DNA of 64,000 bases. It comes from Gemmatimonadota bacterium. GTDB taxonomy: Bacteria; Gemmatimonadota; Gemmatimonadetes; Longimicrobiales; Gaopeijiaceae. The position numbers and the translations under genes are program-made. The DNA is taken from contig JAJDTB010000009.1 in NCBI GenBank assembly GCA_022827345.1, positions 62,001 to 126,000 on the forward strand, read 5' to 3'. Numbering within the stretch: the first letter of the stretch is position 1; every line of letters starts with the position of its first letter. The notes under the pieces are model-generated. The model was not told where the DNA came from. It saw only the letters and a list, made by a program, of their open reading frames with translations, and ran no database searches. Positions 9,477-18,175 of this stretch are shown one piece after another.

Positions 9477-9512
9477 CATATGTCCGAATGGCAAATTGAA
9501 ATATTCCATATG
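9477..9512. promoter_or_regulatory. AT-rich block before the Xre/RES operon, possible operator
   Basis: An AT-rich stretch in GC-rich surroundings carries two CATATG hexamers (9477-9482 and 9507-9512). Related GGCAAATT and GGCAATTC words lie nearby (9490-9519). It ends 8 nt before the antitoxin start. Toxin-antitoxin operons of this type usually autorepress at such sites; the assignment here is inference. Confidence 0.35.
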
Positions 9513-9520
9513 GGCAATTC

Positions 9521-9940
9521 ATGCACTATTCCAAGCCGGTAACCGGGTCGACGCTGTATCCTCTTCTCGTCCGTGAAGGAGCTGTGGCCGCTGTTCGGCG
9601 CGGTCTGCCGTTCTCCACTCTGGATCAGGTCGCCGACACTGTTGGCGTTGGCCGCCTCGCGCTGGGCAAGGTCATCGGGCTGTCGACCACGACCCTGGCC
9701 CGTAGGCGGAAAGCGGGCGCGCTGACCTCGGAAGAGTCCGACCGCCTGCTCAGCGTGGCCCGCCTGGTCGCCATGGCCCACGAGATGATGGGCGACGATG
9801 CCCCGGCAGCCCGCAGGTGGCTCAGAGACCGACACGAGCTGCTCGAGGGCGAGTCACCGCTGACGCGAGCCTCGACGGAAGCGGGCGGCAGAGAGGTAGA
9901 GCAACTCATTGGACGCCTTCGCGACGGCGTATTCAGCTGA
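9521..9940 (+). CDS. Xre/MbcA/ParS-type antitoxin
   Basis: A 139-residue protein. Its N-terminal half is an Xre-like helix-turn-helix (LDQVADTVGVGRLALGKVIGL then STTTLARRRKAGALTSEESD). The C-terminal half is the MbcA/ParS toxin-binding region (ARLVAMAHEMMGD, AARRWLRDRHELLEGESPL), which in this family inserts its C-terminus into the toxin active site. The RES-domain toxin follows directly, so this is a standard type II pair and the antitoxin probably autoregulates. The C-terminus is a few tens of residues longer than in minimal family members. Confidence 0.88.
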   Translation: MHYSKPVTGSTLYPLLVREGAVAAVRRGLPFSTLDQVADTVGVGRLALGKVIGLSTTTLARRRKAGALTSEESDRLLSVARLVAMAHEMMGDDAPAARRWLRDRHELLEGESPLTRASTEAGGREVEQLIGRLRDGVFS

Positions 9941-9948
9941 CCGCCGGC

Positions 9949-10443
9949 GTGGCCGACCGTATCGAGGCGTGGCGACTGGCCGGGCCGGAGCATTCCGGGA
10001 CCGTCGAAGACATGCTGTCCGGAGACGGGGCATTCCGGTACGGCGGACGGTGGAACAGCCCTGGCCGCCGAGCCGTGTATCTGGGTGGCAGCCTGGCCCT
10101 CGCAAGCATGGAGCTGCTCGTTCATCTGCGGATGCCCGAAGTCCTGCTGACATACCGGAAGCTGCGAGTTCGCATTCCCGCGGGACTGATCCAGGATGTC
10201 GACTCCCGCGATCTGCCCTCTGATTGGGCTGCGCCCGGTCTGCGTCCGCCCACCCGGGAGACCGCGGACCGCTGGCTGGATTCGCGTCAATCCGCGGTAC
10301 TGCGCGTGCCGAGCGCCGTCGTCATGGGCGAGGTGAACTACATCCTGAACCCGGCCCACGTGTGCGCCTGCCAGGTCGAGACTGGCCGAATAGAGGACTT
10401 CCGCTACGATTCGAGGATTCTGAAGACCCTCGAGGGCCGCTGA
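9949..10443 (+). CDS. RES-domain toxin
   Basis: A 164-residue toxin of the RES family. Characterised members (MbcT, ParT, Xre-RES toxins) consume or modify NAD+ or ADP-ribosylate targets. The conserved arginine of IEAWRL, the signature GGRWNSPGRRAVYLGG and the ASMELLVHL segment with the conserved glutamate are all present. The frame is open further upstream over the antitoxin; GTG 9949, 8 nt after the antitoxin stop, gives the usual family N-terminus. CTG 9937, overlapping the antitoxin stop, is the alternative. It looks intact. Confidence 0.88.
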   Translation: MADRIEAWRLAGPEHSGTVEDMLSGDGAFRYGGRWNSPGRRAVYLGGSLALASMELLVHLRMPEVLLTYRKLRVRIPAGLIQDVDSRDLPSDWAAPGLRPPTRETADRWLDSRQSAVLRVPSAVVMGEVNYILNPAHVCACQVETGRIEDFRYDSRILKTLEGR

Positions 10444-10482
10444 TCCCGCCCCTCACCCACCCCAGGCCCGAGGAAACACACC

Positions 10483-10884
10483 ATGCACGAAGTCAATCTG
10501 CTCGCAGTCCTGGTCGCGGGAATCGTTCCGATGATCATCGGCGCGCTCTGGTACGGCCCGCTTTTCGGCAAGCGCTGGATGGCCCTGATGGAAACGACCG
10601 AGGAGGAGCTCCGCGAGGGATTCAATCCCCTCAAGACCCACGGCCTGGGCTTTCTGCTGTCGCTCGTCACGGCGTTCGTGCTGGCCCAGCTGCTCGCGGA
10701 GTACGCGGGCGGCGCCAGGGTCGGCGTGCATGTGGGGCTGATGGCGCTGGTCGCGTTCGTGCTCCCGGTCTCGCACCAGTCGGTCGCCTACGAGGGACGC
10801 AAGGCGGGGCTGGCGTGGCTGAACATCCTGTACAACGGGGTCGCGCTGGCGGCGCAGGGGATCGTCATCGCGTCCTGGCCATAG
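10483..10884 (+). CDS. DUF1761 membrane protein
   Basis: A 133-residue protein with four predicted membrane segments and the DUF1761 pattern: an N-terminal helix followed by GALWYGPLFGKRWMALM, then LGFLLSLVTAFVLAQLL and a C-terminal pair of helices. The family has no established function. GAGGAAAC lies upstream of the ATG. It follows the RES toxin by 39 nt but is probably unrelated to it. Confidence 0.8.
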   Translation: MHEVNLLAVLVAGIVPMIIGALWYGPLFGKRWMALMETTEEELREGFNPLKTHGLGFLLSLVTAFVLAQLLAEYAGGARVGVHVGLMALVAFVLPVSHQSVAYEGRKAGLAWLNILYNGVALAAQGIVIASWP

Positions 10885-10917
10885 GGCCGCACTCGCCCCG
10901 GCCGGAACGGTCTGCTC

Positions 10918-11457
10918 TCACGAACCTTCGCGGCTCGCTTTCCGCTTGGGGATCACCTTGCCGGTTTCGCGGTCGTAGTCCACGATGTTCTCCCACTCCG
11001 AGGCGTCCGAGCGGGCGACGACGGCCACCACGTCCTCCGTTTCGCTGATGTTGACGACTTCGTGGGGGACGCCGGGCTCGATGAAGATGAAGTCGCCGGC
11101 CCGGTTGACGATGGACTCGCGCAGGTGGGGGCCGAAGTCGTGGCGCACGGTGCCCTCGAGGATGTAGAGCATCACCTCGAAGTCGACGTGGATGTGAGCG
11201 AAGGCCACCCCGCCCGGCGGGATCCGGGCGACGTTCATGGACAGCTCGCGGGCGGGCACGTTCTTCGCCGAGAGGCCGGTCTTGTAGTGGATCCCGTTCC
11301 AGCCGCGGTGGATGCCGCTGCCGCGGATGGTGTAGACGCCGTCGCGGCCGTCCGGCGTGCCAGGGGAGTTCGAGCTGGCAGGGGCGCGTGACGCGGAGTG
11401 GCTGTCGGCGCTGCGCTCTGCGTGCGGGCCGCCGGACCCTGGGGAGCCGTTGCTCAT
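10918..11457 (-). CDS. Cupin-domain protein
   Basis: A 179-residue protein. Residues 1-38 are Ser/Gly/Pro-rich and probably disordered; the rest is one cupin barrel with the two metal motifs HIHVDFEVMLYILEG and PGVPHEVVN. The ATG overlaps the stop of the upstream HAD hydrolase gene as ATGA, so the two are translationally coupled. Such single-domain cupins bind a divalent metal and act as small-molecule isomerases, dioxygenases or sensors. The substrate cannot be told from sequence. Confidence 0.82.
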   Translation of the reverse strand: MSNGSPGSGGPHAERSADSHSASRAPASSNSPGTPDGRDGVYTIRGSGIHRGWNGIHYKTGLSAKNVPARELSMNVARIPPGGVAFAHIHVDFEVMLYILEGTVRHDFGPHLRESIVNRAGDFIFIEPGVPHEVVNISETEDVVAVVARSDASEWENIVDYDRETGKVIPKRKASREGS

Positions 11458-12161
11458 CGGTCGGCCTGCAACAGGTCGACCACGCCGGCCATGTCGGGTA
11501 CCTCGGCGTCGGGACGGGCGCTGGAGGGGGGCGTGGCGCCGCTCCCGCTTCCGCGGCTGGGCCGGTTCACATGCACGGTGGCGTAGCCCAGCGCCGACGC
11601 CGGGCCGATGTCGTGGAAGAGGCTTTGCGCGACATGCAGCGTCCGGTCCCTTGGAATCCCCGAGCGCATGACCATCTCGTCGAAGTGCGCGGGAGCGGGC
11701 TTGTAGCTGCCCACCTGCTGCGCGGTGACGATCCAGTCGAAATCGATCCCCAGGCGCCTGGTGGTCTCGGCGAAGAGATCGTCGTCGACGTTTGAAACTA
11801 TGCCGAGCCGGTAGCGTGCGCCCAGTCGCTGAAGAGCCGCCCGAGTATCGGGAAAGGGCGGCCAGTCTCCGACCGAGGCCGCAAACGCGTCACATTCGGC
11901 GCCGGTGGGGCGGAAGCCGAGCGAGCCGCCCATTTCTGCGAGCGTGAGCGCCAGAACCTCCCGGTAGGTGCGGTATCGTTCCCCCTGAACCACGTGCTCC
12001 GCTTCGCCGAAGGCGGAGAGAATCTCGTCCTCGGCCGGAGACACCCCGTGGTTCGTGCAGACGTGCCCCGCCGCCGTGATGATGCCCGCTTCCCAGTCGA
12101 CCAGCGTTCCGTAGCAGTCGAATGTGAGGAGGTCGAAGTTCCCGGGATGGAGTGTTCGCAT
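11454..12161 (-). CDS. Haloacid dehalogenase-type HAD hydrolase
   Basis: A 235-residue HAD-superfamily enzyme. Motif I is FDCYGTLVDW with the nucleophilic aspartate, motif II is IVSNVD, motif III is the lysine of GSYKPAP, and motif IV corresponds to HVAQSLFHDIGPA. The FDCYGTLVDWE form matches type II 2-haloacid dehalogenases and related phosphatases. The C-terminal region has a Ser/Gly-rich loop. It is followed by the coupled cupin gene. A broad phosphatase is as likely as a dehalogenase. Confidence 0.82.
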   Translation of the reverse strand: MRTLHPGNFDLLTFDCYGTLVDWEAGIITAAGHVCTNHGVSPAEDEILSAFGEAEHVVQGERYRTYREVLALTLAEMGGSLGFRPTGAECDAFAASVGDWPPFPDTRAALQRLGARYRLGIVSNVDDDLFAETTRRLGIDFDWIVTAQQVGSYKPAPAHFDEMVMRSGIPRDRTLHVAQSLFHDIGPASALGYATVHVNRPSRGSGSGATPPSSARPDAEVPDMAGVVDLLQADR

Positions 12162-12251
12162 GGCAGGAAGCTAGCGCAAGCGACCGCGGGCGCGAGAGCC
12201 GCCCGCACCTCCCGGCTGCGGACGTCGTTCCTGGATGCCGGGAGGTCGGGC

Positions 12252-12758
12252 CTACATGTTCGGGAAATCGGCGGTCGGCCCGAACGTCTGAGGCACCGGC
12301 ACGTCGAGGAGACGCAGATAGACGCCCAGCTGAGCCCGATGGTGGATCATGTGGTCGAAGACGAAGGTGCGGAGGACAGCGGCCTTCGGCATCGTGAAGC
12401 GCGGTTCGCCATCCAGGAGCAGGGTCCAGGGACCCGCGAGCACCTCGTCCGAAGTGTTCTCGATCGCGATCCGGGCCGTAGCGGTACTGATCTCGAATGC
12501 TTCAAGCACCTCCTCCTTCGTTGCGAATGCAGCCCTCGGCGGGGGTCCGCCAGCATCCGGAGACAGTTCGAGTTCGGACCGGACAAGCGTTGGAACCGCC
12601 CAGTTCGGGAGGTTTGCCAGATGGCTCGCGAGTTCACCGAGCGTCCACGACTTGTCGTGAGGACGCCAGTCCATCCGGTCCTCCGGGACGGCCGCCAGAA
12701 CCGACCTCGTGCCAGCTGCGACGTGGTCGAACGCTGCGAGTCTGCCCTTTTGCGACAT
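12252..12758 (-). CDS. DinB-family protein
   Basis: A 168-residue four-helix-bundle protein of the DinB/YfiT metalloenzyme superfamily. The three expected metal histidines are in LASHLANLP and HMIHHRAQLG; TLGELASHL and HHRAQLGVYLRLLDVPVP are characteristic. The start at 12758 is fixed by GGAGGAAAG immediately before the ATG, although the frame is open 66 nt further upstream. Members act as thiol-dependent transferases or remain uncharacterised. A palindromic repeat lies 112 nt upstream. Confidence 0.88.
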   Translation of the reverse strand: MSQKGRLAAFDHVAAGTRSVLAAVPEDRMDWRPHDKSWTLGELASHLANLPNWAVPTLVRSELELSPDAGGPPPRAAFATKEEVLEAFEISTATARIAIENTSDEVLAGPWTLLLDGEPRFTMPKAAVLRTFVFDHMIHHRAQLGVYLRLLDVPVPQTFGPTADFPNM

Positions 12759-12869
12759 CTTTCCTCCAACGGCTTTGATCGGGGTTCGGCGGGTTTCAGG
12801 CGGCGCCGTGACCGTAACATACAAGGCGGGGACGACCGGAGGCGCGCAGAATCAATCCCGGAGTGGGTT

Positions 12870-12903
12870 TTGTCCGCCACTTTCGCCCATTTTTGGCCAA
12901 CAA
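12870..12903. repeat. 34-bp near-palindromic element, intergenic copy 1
   Basis: The copy starts TTGTCCGCCA and ends TGGCCAACAA, with a 14-nt centre. The same arms at the same spacing occur at 19810 and three times at 42906-43041. The arms are inverted repeats apart from one or two mismatches. This copy has one substitution (A for G) in the right arm. It lies between the stop of the TonB-plug gene and the start of the DinB gene. Confidence 0.8.
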
Positions 12904-12941
12904 TGCACGAAGCACTCCCCCACACGGCCGAAGAGGTGTCG

Positions 12942-14225
12942 CTAGCGCCGCACCCGGCGGAACAGCCGATCCGCCACCACGGTGGCCACCGGGGCCCCGA
13001 GCACCGCCATGACGATCCCGATCTCCGTCGATGCGGGGAAGCCGTCCTTGTCACTCGTGATCGCCAGCACGATTCCGGGGACCGCCATGATCGAACCCGC
13101 GACCGCATTCGTCCACATGCTGCCGCGCGAAAGGTCGGTGGCGCCCACGCGCCCCGCGAGGTAGCCGACGCCGATCTGGGGCGTGCCGTACAGGAAAAGC
13201 CTCGACCCGGCATTGCCCAGCGCGCCGCAACGCGCACCGGTGAAGTGCCGCGACAGATCGTCGAAACTCAGGCACCTCTGCGACACGGCGTACCCGGCCA
13301 GAAGTCCGGCTGCGTTCGCGACAAAAGCGGTGCCGAGCGCTTTGGTCCAGGGATAGGGCTCCGACTCGAGCGCCCAGTTGTATGTCCTGTCCCGGTACGG
13401 CGGGTTGCTGCCGTCGCCCGGCCGGGGAAGAGGCGCGCCGCCGGCCACGGTCTCGATGAGGATCACGCCGTAGCTGGAGTCGGCACCGTAGCGCACACCC
13501 GCTTCACTGGGCGATACCGCCTCGACGCTGCGAATGTGGCTGACCGGGAGGGTGTTGAGGGTGACGAGGCCATTGGACTGGCGGACGTTGTCGACGATGA
13601 CCAGCGGCGTCCGGCACCCCGGGGAGGCCATCGAAGCCGGATCGCGGAACTCCAGGCAGACGAGTTCGCCCGGCTGACTGCGCCCGCTGCGAACGCGCAC
13701 CCCCGGCAGGAGGCGAGCGAGGGCGTTGGCCAGGTGGTCGCCGGATCTCGAAAGCGGTTCCAGCTGTGCCGCCGTGAGCCTTCTGCGGGCGGTGCCGAGG
13801 GCCCGGTCCCGGCGCGCCCCGTCGCTGAAGACTTCGACGGTGACGGGCTCCAGCGCGATCGCGGTGGGGGAAAGGGTGACGCGGAGGACGATGCGGTCAC
13901 CCGGTGCGATCGCGACTTCTTCGCCCAGGGTGCCGTAGGCGATGTGGGTGACCGTCAGTCGGTGGCTGCCGGATGCTGCCTGCTCGAACCGGAACATCCC
14001 CGCGCGATCGGTGACAGTCTCGGCGCGGGCCGAATCCCCCGCCCCGGCCCCGAGGCGCCCCAGCACGATCGTGGCTCCTTCGACCGCGGCGCCCGTCGTG
14101 CGGTCGACCACCCTGCCCTCGATGCGGGGCGGCCGCTCCTGGGCGGCTGCGACGCTCGCGGCGACGCATGCCAGCACGGCCCCGAGCGCGCATACGCCTT
14201 GACGCGCCCGCCGAGGCCACCTCAC
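12942..14225 (-). CDS. Carboxypeptidase-regulatory plus TonB-plug domain protein without a beta-barrel
   Basis: A 427-residue exported protein. It has a signal peptide (GVCALGAVLACVAASVAAAQ) and a CarboxypepD_reg-like beta-sandwich (about 35-125: IEGRVVDRTTGAAVEGATI). A TonB-dependent receptor plug-like domain follows (about 130-260: LANALARLLPGVRVRSGR, TPLVIVDNVRQSNG, AGVRYGADSSYGVILIET). Instead of the 22-strand barrel there is a short tail with two or three hydrophobic, Gly-rich segments. GTG 14225 overlaps the stop of the upstream CehA-type gene, indicating coupling. It may dock on another barrel or be a stand-alone adaptor; no function is claimed. Confidence 0.75.
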   Translation of the reverse strand: MRWPRRARQGVCALGAVLACVAASVAAAQERPPRIEGRVVDRTTGAAVEGATIVLGRLGAGAGDSARAETVTDRAGMFRFEQAASGSHRLTVTHIAYGTLGEEVAIAPGDRIVLRVTLSPTAIALEPVTVEVFSDGARRDRALGTARRRLTAAQLEPLSRSGDHLANALARLLPGVRVRSGRSQPGELVCLEFRDPASMASPGCRTPLVIVDNVRQSNGLVTLNTLPVSHIRSVEAVSPSEAGVRYGADSSYGVILIETVAGGAPLPRPGDGSNPPYRDRTYNWALESEPYPWTKALGTAFVANAAGLLAGYAVSQRCLSFDDLSRHFTGARCGALGNAGSRLFLYGTPQIGVGYLAGRVGATDLSRGSMWTNAVAGSIMAVPGIVLAITSDKDGFPASTEIGIVMAVLGAPVATVVADRLFRRVRR

Positions 14226-17200
14226 CACTCGATTCGCCAGATCCTCCCCCCTTCTCCGGCGGCCCAGCCCACCCGGCCGCCCGGCGCAAACTCGACCGCC
14301 CAGGCGCTCACACCCGGAAGTGGGTGCCACGTAGCACCCATGTCGCTGGTGTACGCGGCGCCGGGCGGCGCCACCGCCACGATGTTCCGGTAGGGGCCCC
14401 AGCGGCCGACCGCGCTCCCGTACACGGCTCCGTCGATCGGCGCGGCGCTGGCGGCCGTCCAGGTGCGGCCCCCGTCCCTGGTGACGGCCGCGTTCGCCGC
14501 GACCACCTCTTCGCGCACGCCCAGATCGCCGCCCAGCGCCATCAACGGCGACCCGTCCGCCATGGCGAGCGTGAAGTTCCCCGCGGCATCGCCCCTCGCC
14601 ATGGGTACCTCGGCCGCCGTCCACGTCTCACCGTAGTCCATCGTGGTGAACGCGCGCGCGGAGCCGCCCGCCCCCGTGACGATCCAGCCGCGTCCTGAAT
14701 CGCCCGCGCGGGCGCAGGTGCCGCTGGCCGCGAAGCCGCCCTCGCCGTCATTGGCCGCCGGGGCGGCATCGGCGGGGATCCGCGCCCAGCTCCGCCCGCC
14801 GTCCCCGGTGAGCAGGATGTACGGGACGCCGTCGAAGGAATCGCCATACGCGAAGCCCCGCTCGCCGTCCCAGAAGTCGAGGCAGTCGAGGAAGCCTTCG
14901 GGCGCGTCCATCAGGAAGCCGAGCGTCCAGGTCTCGCCGCCGTCGGCGGTACGGTAGATGCGCGACGCCGGTCCCGTGCCGGCGGTCAGCGCAATGGCCG
15001 TGCGGGACGAGAACCCGTGGATGTCGCGGAACTGGAGCGAATCGGCCGCCGGCGCTGCAACCCGCTGCCACGCTTCGCCGCCGTCGACCGTCCGCAGGAT
15101 CACTCCGCCGTGCCCGCTCGCCCACACGGTCTCCGCCGACACCGGGCTGATCGCCTGCAGGACCTCGGTCGTGCCGCTGGACTGCTCGTTGATGGCGGGA
15201 AGGGGTGTGGCGGTGCCGCCTGCCGCGCCGGTGCCCCGTGCCATGCCGGGGTCACCGCCCGCTGCAACCGCGTCGTCTCCCGCCTCCGCCCCACGCCGCC
15301 GGTATACTCCCCGCGCCTCGTCAAACTGAGCGGACACATGCTCCTTCTCCCACTCCGACCGCCACCCCGGCCACACCTGCGCCATTGCCTCCAGCTTGTC
15401 GATCCAGCGCAGCGCGTAGTCCGCGGCGGCGGCGCTCCGGATCGGGCGGCTCGCGACCGTCACCCAGACCGGGTTGGTGAACGCCTGCGGATACGACGTG
15501 TCGAGCGGCCAGCTGTCCTCGGGGGCGCCCTCGACGCGCAGGTGGATCCAGCCGCTGGCGCCGATGGCCAGGGTGTCGTCGATGTCGAGGGATTTCCTGT
15601 CGCCGGCGGGTTCCCAGGTGCGGACCACGTCGCCGTCGACGACCAGCTCGACCCTTTCCATCGGCACCACGCCCCACACCCGGCCACGCAACCGCACCTC
15701 GCCGGGCCTGTCGAGGTCGAGCTCTTCCCCCGGCCCCTTGCCATCGACCGTGAACTCGATCAGCGGGCCGGAGCTGACGAACGAGTTGCCGTCGCGAATC
15801 CCCTGGAACCATCCGTCCATGGTGAGCTCGCCGTCCGGCGTGCGCACGTACGTCCGCATCGACCCCACCAGGGGCGTCGCGTGGAGGCTGGAGATCGAGT
15901 CTTCGCCCCCGACCACGGTTGCGCGAATCCCGTTGCTCCAAACGGCGTAGACCGGGGGCCAGCCGTCCTGGGGCGTGGACCACTCGACCGCGTCCGCGGC
16001 CGCGAGCGCGGCATCGACGACGAAGCCCTTGGCGCCACCGAGGTTCCCCTCCAGCGGGTCGCCGTTGTAGAACGAGTGGACGTAGGCGGTCGTCGCTCCC
16101 TGGGCCTTGGCCTTCAGCATCATGTCCGTGTTGCTCGGGTAGAGGCTCTCGATCCCGGTGCCTTCGTACCCCATCGCGTACGGCGCGATCAGGTGTTCCC
16201 GGTGGCCGAACATGAAGACATGTCCATAGAAGGGCGGGCGGTACTCCTGCCCGACGACCAGCAGGCGGTCGGGTTCCGAAAGGGGATGCGGGCCCCCGCC
16301 CGGGATCCAGTACTGGTGGTCGAGGATGCGGTTGTCCTTGTTGGCGACCTGCTCGGCGACCACGTCCTGGTCCTCCGCGGCGGACATCATCATCAGGTTG
16401 GCGAGGCTGTTCCGCAGGTTGCCGGCGTAGTTCATGTGGACGTGGGTGGAGCCCGAGAACCAGCCTTCGTCGGAGAGGTCGGATATCTCCGCGAGCGTGA
16501 CCGTCACCCTGGTGGTTTCGCCGGGACGGATGACGGCGGTGGAGGTCACGGGCTCGGTTTCGAATCCGCGCACGACGGTCATCTCGACTTCGCCCGCCGG
16601 GAGCTCCACGGTGAAGGAGCCCGGGTGATGAAAGATCCGGTCGCCTTCGCGGGCCACGCGGGCATAGGCGTCGGCGGGTGCGTGGAACTTGCCGTCGGAG
16701 GCGGTCAGGTGGACTCGGCTGGCCAGTGACACGCCCGCGGCGTCGGTGGTGGTCACGGACAGAGTGCCCGTCGGCCGCGCCCAGTGCCGTTCGGTGATGT
16801 CGACGCGCCGCAGTCTGCCGCCGTTGGCCTCCAGCAGGTACAGCTGCGGCAGGCCGTTCGGGTTGCGCGGCCCGCCGCCGTTCGCGACGAAGGCGATCCA
16901 CTCCGCGTCGGGCGACCAGCGCGGGTGGAAGGCGTCGTGGTCGAAGAAGGTCATCTTGTACGGCTCGCCGCCCGTCGTGGGCTGGACGTACAGGTTCTGG
17001 AACTGGTCCGCGGCGCCCGCGGTCGAGGAGTAGACGAAGCGCTGGCCGTCGTACGAGACGTGAGGCTGGGTGCGGTAGAGGGTCTGCTCGGCGAGGACGA
17101 GCTGGCGGTCCTCGATGCCGCCGGCCCGGGCCGGAACACGGTACACGTTGCCGCTGCCGAGTGCGACGTCGCGGTTCGACACGATCAGCAGTTCCTCGCC

Positions 17201-17911
17201 GTTCGGCAGCCACGCAGGCGAGATGTGCATGTCCCAGGAGCCGAAGTAGAGCCGGTCGCGGCCGAAGGAGTTGTCGGACGTGACCGAGACCTCGGGCCCG
17301 GCCCAGGCGCCATCGGCGAACGGGCGGATGTAGACGTTGAAGTAGCCGCCGGGGGCGGTGGAGACGTACGCGATGCGGCCGCCGTCCGGCGAGAAGCGGG
17401 GGTCGGTGTGGATGTGGGCGCCTTCGGTGAGGCGGTGGCGCTCGCCGGTGGCCGTGTTCATGACCTCGAGGTCGATCGTGCCGCCGCCGTCGTCGGCGGT
17501 GTAGAGCAGCCACGCGCCGTCGGACGAGTAGTTGGGAGACGAGTAGTAGTCGGGGCCGTAGACGATCTCGTGGGCGTCGCCGGTCGCGATGTCCACCTCC
17601 CAGAGCGACCCGCTCATGGCCACCGCGACGCGCTCGCCGCCGGGGTGCCAGGCCGGGTACCAGGGCGACGAGGAGGGTGCCGGCGGAAAGTAGAAGTTGT
17701 GCATGTAGTTGCCGCCGTGCGAGGCGGCGGGGTAGGCGCGCTGGGCGGCGAGGTGGGCTGGGGGCGGGGCGAGGGTGGCGGCGAATGCGATGGCGGCGGC
17801 GAGGAGCCGGATCGCCGGGGCGGAGCACCGAGGCGTGCGGGCGAGGGCGTGCGTGCCGGGGGCCGGGGTGGGCGCCGAAAAGATGGCCGCCGCGAGGGTG
17901 ATTCGAGTCAT
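14222..17911 (-). CDS. Secreted three-part protein: PD40 propeller, CehA/McbA-type metallohydrolase, Ycf48/BNR-like propeller
   Basis: A 1229-residue exported protein (signal RLLAAAIAFAATLAPPPAHL). Residues about 65-400 are TolB/PD40 repeats (SPDGGRIAYVS, WSPDAEWIAFV, LPNGEELLIVSN). Residues about 410-900 hold a beta-sandwich then a CehA/McbA-like PHP domain with the metal motif GSTHVHMNYAG, VGQEYRPPFYGH and YVHSFYNGDP. A Gly/Ala-rich linker (about 925-960) leads to a C-terminal propeller with BNR/Ycf48-like repeats (TADGGETWTLGFL, TRDGGRTWTAAS, DYGETWTAAEV). CehA-type enzymes hydrolyse esters or carbamates. The third domain on one chain is unusual. The frame is uninterrupted. Confidence 0.82.
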   Translation of the reverse strand: MTRITLAAAIFSAPTPAPGTHALARTPRCSAPAIRLLAAAIAFAATLAPPPAHLAAQRAYPAASHGGNYMHNFYFPPAPSSSPWYPAWHPGGERVAVAMSGSLWEVDIATGDAHEIVYGPDYYSSPNYSSDGAWLLYTADDGGGTIDLEVMNTATGERHRLTEGAHIHTDPRFSPDGGRIAYVSTAPGGYFNVYIRPFADGAWAGPEVSVTSDNSFGRDRLYFGSWDMHISPAWLPNGEELLIVSNRDVALGSGNVYRVPARAGGIEDRQLVLAEQTLYRTQPHVSYDGQRFVYSSTAGAADQFQNLYVQPTTGGEPYKMTFFDHDAFHPRWSPDAEWIAFVANGGGPRNPNGLPQLYLLEANGGRLRRVDITERHWARPTGTLSVTTTDAAGVSLASRVHLTASDGKFHAPADAYARVAREGDRIFHHPGSFTVELPAGEVEMTVVRGFETEPVTSTAVIRPGETTRVTVTLAEISDLSDEGWFSGSTHVHMNYAGNLRNSLANLMMMSAAEDQDVVAEQVANKDNRILDHQYWIPGGGPHPLSEPDRLLVVGQEYRPPFYGHVFMFGHREHLIAPYAMGYEGTGIESLYPSNTDMMLKAKAQGATTAYVHSFYNGDPLEGNLGGAKGFVVDAALAAADAVEWSTPQDGWPPVYAVWSNGIRATVVGGEDSISSLHATPLVGSMRTYVRTPDGELTMDGWFQGIRDGNSFVSSGPLIEFTVDGKGPGEELDLDRPGEVRLRGRVWGVVPMERVELVVDGDVVRTWEPAGDRKSLDIDDTLAIGASGWIHLRVEGAPEDSWPLDTSYPQAFTNPVWVTVASRPIRSAAAADYALRWIDKLEAMAQVWPGWRSEWEKEHVSAQFDEARGVYRRRGAEAGDDAVAAGGDPGMARGTGAAGGTATPLPAINEQSSGTTEVLQAISPVSAETVWASGHGGVILRTVDGGEAWQRVAAPAADSLQFRDIHGFSSRTAIALTAGTGPASRIYRTADGGETWTLGFLMDAPEGFLDCLDFWDGERGFAYGDSFDGVPYILLTGDGGRSWARIPADAAPAANDGEGGFAASGTCARAGDSGRGWIVTGAGGSARAFTTMDYGETWTAAEVPMARGDAAGNFTLAMADGSPLMALGGDLGVREEVVAANAAVTRDGGRTWTAASAAPIDGAVYGSAVGRWGPYRNIVAVAPPGAAYTSDMGATWHPLPGVSAWAVEFAPGGRVGWAAGEGGRIWRIEW

Positions 17912-18136
17912 GCTCGCGTCCAGGACGGGGTGGGTCGCCGCAGGGCGGACGAGGTGGCAGGGCGTGCAGGGATCGTACCTTGTGGCGGGGTGGGGGGCCA
18001 GTGGTGGCGGGGTGGTGCGCTCGCGGCAGCGTGGGGTGGTGGTCGCGTGGGGTACGCCGCCGGGTGGCCGGGTTGCCGCGGGGTGAGGTCGGCGGCTACA
18101 TAGTGCGGTGGATCATCACGCAGGTTCGTTGTCGAC

Positions 18137-18175
18137 TGTAAGGTAGAGGTTACGAATTGTAATGTTGACTTTACA
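18137..18175 (+). promoter_or_regulatory. Paired TGTAA-N8-TTACA palindromes over the amidase start codon
   Basis: Two 18-bp dyads, 18137-18154 (TGTAA-N8-TTACG) and 18158-18175 (TGTAA-N8-TTACA), lie 21 bp apart, about two helical turns. The amidase ATG (18162) is inside the second dyad, 4 nt from its edge. The same arrangement recurs at 24497-24535 and 49597-49634. The inner TTAC-N4-TGTAA junction resembles BlaI/MecI/CopY-type TACA/TGTA boxes. A repressor dimer pair binding here would block initiation; this is inference. Confidence 0.7.
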
